NCBI RefSeq assembly: GCF_000741765.1
Contig: NZ_JGZU01000011.1
Location: 1-64,000, forward strand
Length of the DNA: 64,000 nt
Direction of reading: 5' to 3'
DNA from: Bifidobacterium tsurumiense
GTDB taxonomy: Bacteria; Actinomycetota; Actinomycetes; Actinomycetales; Bifidobacteriaceae
This document shows, piece by piece, positions 35,691 through 43,185 of the stretch (positions within the stretch are counted from its first letter, which is position 1; every line of letters starts with the position of its first letter). The notes under the pieces are model-generated. The model worked only from the letters and a program-made list of their open reading frames with translations. It was not told where the DNA came from and ran no database searches. Both the position numbers and the translations under genes were made by a program.

Positions 35691-36922
35691 ATGCTGAGCA
35701 CATTCATAATGCAGCTGAAAACGATGTTTCGCGATCCGCAGGCATTGTTCTGGATGATTGCATTCCCGATTATCCTCAGCACGTTGATCTACAACGTGTA
35801 TGGGAATCTTGCGGAATCGGTGACCATTCAGTCCCAACCCGTTGCCGTAGTCGCTGATACTACATGGAAATCCCTGGCAGGGGCCCAGGATCTCATGGAT
35901 ACATTATCCAAGGATTCAAGCCAACGATCTGCTCTGATATCGACTCGCGAAGTCGCAAGTCGCGAAGATGCAGAGCGATACCTTCGCAGCGGTGATGTCA
36001 AGGCATACGTGTTCGCAGAGGATTCTGATGATATTTCCATGGCGGTCTCGGATGCAACGGTTGCCTCCATGGCTGCAGCTGATGCCAACGGCGGCGATTC
36101 ACAGTCCTGGGCGCTGAGTGCACTGCATACGATCATCGATCAGTTCAATGAGCGCGGTGCGGTGATCGGCGAAACATTGCAAAGGGTAATGCAAGAAGAT
36201 CCTTCCAAATTGGCGGACAGCGAGTACTTGAACGCGGTGATCGGTGCCGACAGGAACCAAAGCTATGTCAAAGAGGTCTCGGTACTCCATGTCGATGACA
36301 CGCCGGATATGTCTCGATACATGTTCACGGTAATCGGCCTTATGGCGATGATGGGCATGATAACCTCGCTTGAGGCATTGGCGAATCTCCAACCGAATGA
36401 ATCGCTTCGGGGCATGCGGCTGTATGCATCTCCCATGACGCGCACGTCGAAGATCCTCTCGCTTCTGGCGAGCACAGGGCTTATCAATTTCCTGACCTTG
36501 AGCGTAGTCTTCGTCTACATCCGGTTTGTCCTTGGCATAACCATAGGCGGCAGGGATGCGCTCGCAATACTGGCCATTATGGTTGCATCATTCACTTCGC
36601 AAGGGCTGGGTTTGCTATTCGGCGTCATGCCAAAGCTCACGGCGGATGCCAAACGCGGAATCTGCGTGGGAGTATCCCTTGCACTCTCCGTTATTGCAGG
36701 ATTGCAAGGCACCATGCACTCAGCGATGCGATCCAGAGGAATATGCCATGGTTGCATGTCATCAATCCCGTTAAGCAAGTCAGCAATCTATTCATCGATT
36801 TGCTCTATTTCGATTCCCTTGCCCCCTTTGCCTCAACGGTTGGAATCTGCATGGCCATGGGAGTTTGCGGCACGATTATTTCCGTCATTGTTCTAGGGAA
36901 GGAGCGATATGACAACCTTTAA
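35691..36922 (+). pseudogene. ABC-2 type permease, frameshifted near its C-terminus
   Basis: The frame from ATG 35691 (GTG 35682 is an alternative) shows an N-terminal membrane helix, a large external domain with DVKAYVFAEDSDDISM, and helices from about residue 205. At about 36,715-36,725 the reading frame is lost: the continuing frame gives an unnatural tail to 36896, while the frame one base earlier encodes SDAIQRNMPWLHVINPVKQV then NLFIDLLYFDSLAPFAST and a last membrane helix, ending at a TAA at 36920-36922 that overlaps the next ATG. That second frame matches ABC-2 permease C-termini (H.INP...). A one-base deletion is the simplest explanation. If genuine, the exporter has lost one permease's final helices. 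Confidence 0.85.
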
Positions 36923-38156
36923 GGCGGCGTTGCGTGTGCTGGTGACACATCGCAAACTTATCGTTATTTACCTTCTTATCATCAGTCTCGTGGGTCTGGG
37001 AGTGTCATATGGAGTTGTGCAGGCATTGCGTTCCTCCCTTGAAAATACAGATACCGCGTTCATCGCGAATAAGCCCGCGGTTGCGGTGGTTGACAGAGAT
37101 GCAGACGGCGCGCACGAAGTGGGACGTGCTTTGAAAACGTATTTCGGCACCCATGCCGAAGTCAAGGATGTGACTGATACCGAATCCGGCATTCAGGATG
37201 CATTGATGTCCTCATATGTCAACGCAATAATCATTGTGCCCCAAGGATATGCAAATTCTCTCGAAGAAGCGGTCCGACAGGGGAATGACATATCGGAACT
37301 CGACATTGCAGGAACTCAGTCGGCAGCATTTGCCACGGTGAATATGCAAGTCGAAGGCTTTCTCGGATCTGTGCATAGCGCATTGATTGCTGACCCGGAT
37401 ACCGGCATCGCATCCGCCTTGCAAACGGTGGTTGATCATTCGAAAGCTTCCACGGTGTCTGTGGTGAAGACCAAAAAGGAGGAGACCCCGTTCAACGCCT
37501 CGTCAACTGCCATGGTGGTAGTGCTCAATGCCATGTCCTACTCCATTATGGTGGTGATGACTCTTGCGATAACGCTGGTCATGTCGGGTTTCGCTCAGTT
37601 GGAGAGGAGGCGGCGAGTACTTACGGCGCCTATCAGCCCCAGAGGCTTGGGCGTGCAGCTCTGGCTTGCTTGTGGAGTGTTCGCAATCGTCGTTTGGCTG
37701 TGGTGCACTGCTTTGAGCGTTGGTTTGACGGCTTCTGTGGGCGAAGGATTATCCGCCTTGCCGTTGGATTCAGTGGCAATGGCACTCACATCATTGATGG
37801 TGCTGACGATCTGCTGCATGTCGTTTGGATTCATGTTGTCGCAATTCGGCGTATCCAACAAGGCTTCGGACACGATTGCCAACACCTTCGGTATGGCGAG
37901 CGCATTCCTCTCCGGGGCGTGGTTGCCGCAATACATGCTTCCGCAAGGTGTGGCGCTTATCGCCAAATTGCTTCCTGGATGGTGGTATGTCAGCAGTATC
38001 TACCGCGCATTCGGTGGAGATGCGGAGGGCAATTTTGTGTCCCATCCATATACTTCACAATGGGCGTCATCAGTAGGTTTGTTGGCATTGTTCGCCGTCG
38101 GATTCCTATGCGTAGGACTTGCAGTGGGCAGATTGCGATCGCGCTCCACGCAATAG
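36909..38156 (+). CDS. ABC-2 type permease
   Basis: 415 residues. One N-terminal helix (about 18-38), an external domain (about 45-210) with NAIIIVPQGYANSLEEAVRQ, then five hydrophobic segments ending with FAVGFLCVGLAVGRLR. LPGWWYVSSIYRAFGG corresponds to the conserved P....V......... loop of YhgE/ABC-2 permeases. ATG 36909 overlaps the restored end of the preceding permease by 14 bases, so the two would be coupled and form a heterodimeric pore with the ATPase at 34685. Substrate unknown. A very strong hairpin follows. Confidence 0.88.
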   Translation: MTTFKAALRVLVTHRKLIVIYLLIISLVGLGVSYGVVQALRSSLENTDTAFIANKPAVAVVDRDADGAHEVGRALKTYFGTHAEVKDVTDTESGIQDALMSSYVNAIIIVPQGYANSLEEAVRQGNDISELDIAGTQSAAFATVNMQVEGFLGSVHSALIADPDTGIASALQTVVDHSKASTVSVVKTKKEETPFNASSTAMVVVLNAMSYSIMVVMTLAITLVMSGFAQLERRRRVLTAPISPRGLGVQLWLACGVFAIVVWLWCTALSVGLTASVGEGLSALPLDSVAMALTSLMVLTICCMSFGFMLSQFGVSNKASDTIANTFGMASAFLSGAWLPQYMLPQGVALIAKLLPGWWYVSSIYRAFGGDAEGNFVSHPYTSQWASSVGLLALFAVGFLCVGLAVGRLRSRSTQ

Positions 38157-38223
38157 ATACGTATTGGTGCGAGCGGCATACATGAATTGATCCGTAGCAG
38201 AGCGTGGGGGGCGGCTTAACAGA

Positions 38224-38275
38224 AAGGCTTGTTGTCTGAACGAATTCGAGGTATTTCGTTCAGACAACAAGCCTT
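38224..38275. terminator. Perfect 21-bp hairpin between convergent genes
   Basis: Arms at 38224-38244 and 38255-38275 are exact inverted copies (AAGGCTTGTTGTCTGAACGAA and its complement) with a 10-base loop. They separate the ABC operon (+) and the antiporter gene (-). There is no real U-run, so this may be a structure-driven bidirectional terminator. Confidence 0.75.
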
Positions 38276-38430
38276 CTTCGTTGCGGTAGACGAGGATCGC
38301 ACAGGCCGCAGATATCAGATCATGCTTGTTCCGGGAACAATCGTTTCAATATTTTCAGCGCTTTCCAGCCGCCTTGAGCCTTCGCAAAACATGGGCGGCC
38401 TCGATGCGATTGCGAATCACGGAATTCCGT

Positions 38431-40722
38431 TTAGCCAACGCTCTCCAAAGAAGACGCGAGCTGCATGGTGTAGATTCCACGTCGCAACTGGGACGCTTGT
38501 TGTTTGGTGATTTTCTCAGACTCTACCATGGTGGCAATGGCATCGAGTTTGATCATGAGGGCTTCCTCTTCAACCTGTTTGATTCGGACGCGCAAGTCGG
38601 TGACGTCCTGCCTTTTCATTCGTGTTTGAGGCGTCCACAAACTTGCATCCGGATCTAGCTCATACTTCTGTCGTGGAGCCAGCTCCTCGTCTTGGCGTCG
38701 CTCGATGGCTTCAGATGATTGGGATGACAGATCTGCACCCGCCAATTCTGGCGCTGCTTCCAAAACCGCTGTTTGTGAAGCATTCTGTCGCATCGTTTTG
38801 GCGGCGGCGAAGACGGTGAGTGATTGTCTTTGCGAGAGCAGATACTGGGCCGCCTGGATGGTAGCTGCACCCTGCTCTGTTTCGATATCGGCGTTGGCCA
38901 TTTGTTCTTCCAGGCACGCATTGCCTTTATTGAACATGAGGGTATACAGCCTCATGAAGGCGTCCTGGTCAACCAAAGGAATATCGAATTCGTCGAAACC
39001 GAGCTTCTGTTTGAAGGGGGATTTGCCCAAGACCTTCAGAACCGTTATGATTGCCCATCTCCATGGTGAATTCGGATGACGTTCGTTTTCGACGAATTGC
39101 GTATTCCTGTCCAACATCTGGCTACACGCATCCACTGTCTCCTGCGTGTATTCGTCGCTTTGCGCCACATGATCGAGAAACTCATGTTGGGTGGTGTTCA
39201 TCTGCTTGACCAGTTGGTTGAGCGACGAAGAAATCTCAGGATTCAAGGTGTTATTCATATCTCGGATTTTCGCGAGATACGACCTTGCCACGAAACTCAG
39301 CGCGAAGGCGTCACGCAGGTTTTCCGTCTCGGTGATTCGTGCCTGCAGCCTGTCAACAACATGCTGGGATGCATCCCTGGCGGCGCTGACCAATACCAAA
39401 TCATCCTCTTGGCTTGGCTGAGGTGAGATAAGAGGAACAATGAAGTTTGCCACCAACAGTGTGGTGACCACGACGATGGATGCGATGAATATCAGTTCGT
39501 CTCTGAAGGGGAAGGGGACCGCATCCGCGATGAATGCGGGTAATGTGAAGGCAATGGTGAGCGTTACGGCACCTTTCGGTCCGCTGAGTGTCATGACCAA
39601 GGCGCTCAAGGCTTTTTCACTGGCTGAGAGATGCTCTTCATTCGGAATGAAATTGATTCTTCCTGGTCTGCGTTCACTTGCATGCTCTCGTTTGCGATTG
39701 TTATTCCAAGGAATGAACCATTCCAAAGCCCAAATCCATAGGAAACGCGAAACCGTGACCATGACGGTCACCGCCAGTGCAATGAACACCAGAGCAATCG
39801 GATGCAGGGATCCATATGCAGATTCCTGGAAAGCCAGAGGCAGTTCCATACCCAACATCACGAAAACAATGCCGTTGAGCATGAAGGTGATGGTATTCCA
39901 CAATCCGGAAACGACCAACTGGCGATTGGCATTGGCAAGAGTCTTCGGTTTTGGCACCCATGCAACGATCATGCCGGCTGCAACGACAGCCAGAATGCCG
40001 CTTACATGCAGCGCTTCCGCGCACAGAAACACGAAGAAGGGCAGCATAAGTTCGAATATCACGTCAAAAGAGGTGTTTTCCAAACCCGTGGCCTTTACCA
40101 CATACCATGCAAAGATAGAGACCAAGGCAAGCAAAGCTCCAAGCAGTAGACCGCCTGCGAAAGACAGAGCAAATGACTCTGAGGCGTCCACAAGCGAGAA
40201 TGCACCAGTTGTGGCGGCTGCCACGGCGAATTGGAAGGATACAACGCCTGAGGCATCATTGAAGAGAGCTTCTCCGGAGAGAATGGATTCCTGACGTTCG
40301 CTGAGCTTGACTGATCCGGACATGGAGGAGACCGCAGCGGCATCCGTAGGCCCCAGCGCAGCTCCCAAAGCGAAGGCTGCGGCGAGGGGTATGGAAGGGA
40401 CCAGCCAATGCAGGAGGAAACCGACAGCAAGTGTTGCAACCACGACTAGGCCGATCGCCAAGGAAAGGATGCTTCCCAACCGTTGGGTCAATTCGCGCTT
40501 GTTCACATGCTGTGATTCATCGAAGAGCAGTGGCGCAATGAAGAGCACCAAGAACAGCTCGGAATCCATTTGGATGTCAATGCCGGAGCCGAAGGTCAGC
40601 GCAATGACCAATCCAACGGCCACCTGGATCAAAGGCAAAGATACGCGGGGGAGGACCTGATCGACAATCGTGGAAACCAGAACGACGGTTACGAGTATCA
40701 AAGCGATTTCCAAAAGCTGCAT
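38431..40722 (-). CDS. Na+/H+ antiporter (CPA1 family) with long cytoplasmic tail
   Basis: 763 residues. About twelve transmembrane segments occupy residues 1-450; LGPTDAAAVSSM and GEALFNDASGVVSFQ are the CPA1 ion-binding motifs (the ND pair being the key Asp), and SGPKGAVTLTIAF matches the second conserved region. The remaining 300 residues are soluble, acidic and helical, with several Gln/Met-rich stretches, likely regulatory. It exchanges Na+ for H+ and supports pH and acid homeostasis. ATG 40722 has a GAAGAGGA site. It is monocistronic, facing the ABC operon. Confidence 0.9.
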   Translation of the reverse strand: MQLLEIALILVTVVLVSTIVDQVLPRVSLPLIQVAVGLVIALTFGSGIDIQMDSELFLVLFIAPLLFDESQHVNKRELTQRLGSILSLAIGLVVVATLAVGFLLHWLVPSIPLAAAFALGAALGPTDAAAVSSMSGSVKLSERQESILSGEALFNDASGVVSFQFAVAAATTGAFSLVDASESFALSFAGGLLLGALLALVSIFAWYVVKATGLENTSFDVIFELMLPFFVFLCAEALHVSGILAVVAAGMIVAWVPKPKTLANANRQLVVSGLWNTITFMLNGIVFVMLGMELPLAFQESAYGSLHPIALVFIALAVTVMVTVSRFLWIWALEWFIPWNNNRKREHASERRPGRINFIPNEEHLSASEKALSALVMTLSGPKGAVTLTIAFTLPAFIADAVPFPFRDELIFIASIVVVTTLLVANFIVPLISPQPSQEDDLVLVSAARDASQHVVDRLQARITETENLRDAFALSFVARSYLAKIRDMNNTLNPEISSSLNQLVKQMNTTQHEFLDHVAQSDEYTQETVDACSQMLDRNTQFVENERHPNSPWRWAIITVLKVLGKSPFKQKLGFDEFDIPLVDQDAFMRLYTLMFNKGNACLEEQMANADIETEQGAATIQAAQYLLSQRQSLTVFAAAKTMRQNASQTAVLEAAPELAGADLSSQSSEAIERRQDEELAPRQKYELDPDASLWTPQTRMKRQDVTDLRVRIKQVEEEALMIKLDAIATMVESEKITKQQASQLRRGIYTMQLASSLESVG

Positions 40723-40826
40723 GCGATCCTCTTCCCAACTTGTCAACGATTCAGTGACTTATTTCCCATAGCACTATCTCTAGGATATGCAAAGGAATAA
40801 TACAATATCGCTGTTCTCGCAGGGCT

Positions 40827-40859
40827 CATTCCAGACATTGCCCATCAATGCCTGGAATG
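40827..40859 (-). terminator. Hairpin after pbuX
   Basis: CATTCCAG-a-CATTG and CAATG-c-CTGGAATG (40827-40840 and 40846-40859) pair with one mismatch. It begins five bases after the pbuX stop on the minus strand; no U-run follows. Confidence 0.55.
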
Positions 40860-40863
40860 CTGC

Positions 40864-42267
40864 TCAATCGCTTTGCTGAGGTGTTGAGAGAAAGCGCTTT
40901 TCGTTGGGCAATACGAGATTGAGAATCACGGCAACCACAAATGCCACGGCAATGGGGTTGTTGGCAAAAATCGATTGGAATAGCGCAGGGAATTGAGCGA
41001 AGATATCGCTTACCTGTGTAAAGCCGATACCTATCGTGAGACTCAATGCGGCGATGGTGATATTGCGTTGAGTGAATCCGGCTTCGGCAATCATTTGGAA
41101 ACCGGAGAGCACGATATTGCCGAACATCATGATGGTGCAGCCGCCCAAAACAGCCTGTGGCAGCGAGTTGAACACTTCTGCTACGGCGGGCACGAAACTG
41201 GCCAGGACCAAGATCAGGCCTCCTGAGAGAATCACCTTGCGGTTCACAACCTTGGTCATGGCGACCAGTCCGATATTCTGCGCGAAAGAGGTGAGCGGCA
41301 GGCATCCGAATATTCCCGAAATCGAGGATATGAATCCGTCCCCTGCAATGGCGCCGGCGGTTTCGCGTTCGGTCGGAAGCCTGTTCAAGCCGACCTTGGT
41401 CAATGCTGCGGTATCACCAAGTACCTCGACTGAGGAGACGACATACAGCAGTGCAAACGAGATAATGGCTCCGGCATCGAATTCAGGTGTAAATGGCATG
41501 ACATGTGGCAGGCTTACGATGCTGAGGTTTGCGAACCCGGAGAAATCGACTTTGCCCATGGCTATGGCGGCAACATAGCCGATCAACAAGCCGAACAGCA
41601 CCGAAAGTTGTTTGATTGTGCCTTTGGCCAGCAATTGGAATGCAAGGCAGGCGACCAGCGAAAGCAATCCCAAGAAAAGATTCTGCCAGCTGCCGAAATC
41701 CGTAGCGCCGGAACCTCCTCCGAATGAGGTTGCTCCGACAGACAATAATGAAAACCCAATTGCGGTCACCACGATTGCCGAGACAATTGGTGGTACGAAT
41801 CGTCTCCAGTATTGTGCCGTGAGCCCAAGAACCAATTCCAGCAGGCCTCCGACGATCACCGCACCAACCACGGCGCCATAACCCTTATTGGTGACGATTG
41901 CGATTGCAGCGGCAACATAGGTAAATGAGATACCTGTGACCATGGGCAATCTTGAACCGATCCGCCAAATTGCATACAGTTGCAGGCATGTGCCGAGGCC
42001 TGCAACCAGCAGACCTGATTGGATCACGATGGTCGATTGCGCCGCATTCATTCCAGCAGCATTCGCCACAAGAAATATAGGGGCGAGATTGGCGACGAAC
42101 ATGGCCATGACATGCTGCAATCCGAAAGGAATACCTTTCCAGAAGGAGACCGGAGCGTCCAGACTCGTTAAAGCTTCCATGGAGATGCCTCGCGATTGCG
42201 AAGACGCCGAAGTGGGGGATTTCACTTCGGGGGATGATGGGGTCTGTGATTGCCTCGATGAGTTCAC
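40864..42267 (-). CDS. pbuX: Xanthine permease (NCS2/nucleobase:cation symporter-2)
   Basis: 467 residues with about twelve hydrophobic segments. The N-terminal FGLQHVMAMFVANLAPIF is the NCS2 motif (QH pair), SSVEVLGDTAALTKVG near residue 270 carries the conserved Glu, and GDGFISSISGIFGCLPLTSF then AQNIGLVAMTKVVNR matches the xanthine/urate permease signature. It imports xanthine with H+. Start GTG at 42267 with AAGGAA. It is 89 bases downstream of xpt, the standard xpt-pbuX operon for xanthine salvage. Confidence 0.93.
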   Translation of the reverse strand: MNSSRQSQTPSSPEVKSPTSASSQSRGISMEALTSLDAPVSFWKGIPFGLQHVMAMFVANLAPIFLVANAAGMNAAQSTIVIQSGLLVAGLGTCLQLYAIWRIGSRLPMVTGISFTYVAAAIAIVTNKGYGAVVGAVIVGGLLELVLGLTAQYWRRFVPPIVSAIVVTAIGFSLLSVGATSFGGGSGATDFGSWQNLFLGLLSLVACLAFQLLAKGTIKQLSVLFGLLIGYVAAIAMGKVDFSGFANLSIVSLPHVMPFTPEFDAGAIISFALLYVVSSVEVLGDTAALTKVGLNRLPTERETAGAIAGDGFISSISGIFGCLPLTSFAQNIGLVAMTKVVNRKVILSGGLILVLASFVPAVAEVFNSLPQAVLGGCTIMMFGNIVLSGFQMIAEAGFTQRNITIAALSLTIGIGFTQVSDIFAQFPALFQSIFANNPIAVAFVVAVILNLVLPNEKRFLSTPQQSD

Positions 42268-42356
42268 AATACAATTCCTTCTGCTGAGCAGTCCGATTGG
42301 TCGATGCAGTGCCTCTTCAATGATTCCATTCGTTGACGGTTACCGAGCGTTGAAAT

Positions 42357-42938
42357 CTAATGGCGGAAAACGATTTCACCAGTGGAAGCGTCCATGGACT
42401 CTACAATAGCCAGCGAATCGACATCAAAACCATCGGCTCGCAATTGATCACCGCCGCCCTGGAAGCCCTTCTCAACGGCAATGCCGATACCAGCCACCGT
42501 TGCGCCGGCGTGATCGCATATGTCTATAAGGCCACGCAGTGCCTTGCCATTGGCCAGGAAGTCGTCTATGAGCAACACATGCTCGCCTTCATTGAGGAAT
42601 TTCTTCGATACGATAACGGGGAATTCGCGCTGCTTGGTGAAGGAATACACAGTAGTGACATATTGATCGCCATCGAGATTGATGGACTGTGCCTTTTTGG
42701 CGAATACAATGGGAACGTTGCCGAAATGACGGGCGGCAACACAGGCGATGCCGATACCGGAAGCCTCGATTGTCAGAATTTTGTCAACACGTTTTCCTGC
42801 GAAGTGCTCGGCCCATGCCTTGCCCATCTGATCGAAGAGCGCCACATCGCATTGATGATTGAGAAACGCATCGACTTTTAACACATTGCCCGGCTTGACT
42901 GTTCCTTCGGTACGAATACGTTCTTCGAGTTCCTGCAT
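42357..42938 (-). CDS. xpt: Xanthine phosphoribosyltransferase
   Basis: 193 residues, the normal length. PRPP-binding loop [21 protein letters not shown]-terminal [20 protein letters not shown] and [18 protein letters not shown] are family hallmarks. It converts xanthine and PRPP to XMP, which GuaA (encoded at 26869) could aminate to GMP. ATG 42938 follows TGAGGAG. Bacillus xpt-pbuX is controlled by a guanine riboswitch, but I see no canonical purine riboswitch core in the 170 bases upstream; a palindromic AGGCCT occurs twice there. Confidence 0.95.
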   Translation of the reverse strand: MQELEERIRTEGTVKPGNVLKVDAFLNHQCDVALFDQMGKAWAEHFAGKRVDKILTIEASGIGIACVAARHFGNVPIVFAKKAQSINLDGDQYVTTVYSFTKQREFPVIVSKKFLNEGEHVLLIDDFLANGKALRGLIDICDHAGATVAGIGIAVEKGFQGGGDQLRADGFDVDSLAIVESMDASTGEIVFRH

Positions 42939-43185
42939 GACACTCCTCAATGATCGAAATGAACTGATGACGATGCTCCATGTGGCATATATGGGCTCAA
43001 GCATACCCGTGACAAAGACAGGCCTTGCGATGTAGCTACCCACGATTTTTGAAGCAGGCCTACTCATATGCAGGAATTGGGATGCTGACTGAACCATGTG
43101 ATAAACATGAATGCGCGCATCTGAGGTATGCATCTCATCGGATGCCGTTCATTGTGCCACTCGCAACTATCGCAAAGGGGTAACC

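Noticed and set aside
42939..43110. Guanine riboswitch upstream of xpt
   Set aside because: I could not find the conserved purine-aptamer junctions (TATA..GGNTATGG, TCTACC, ACCGTAAA); kept only as an open question.
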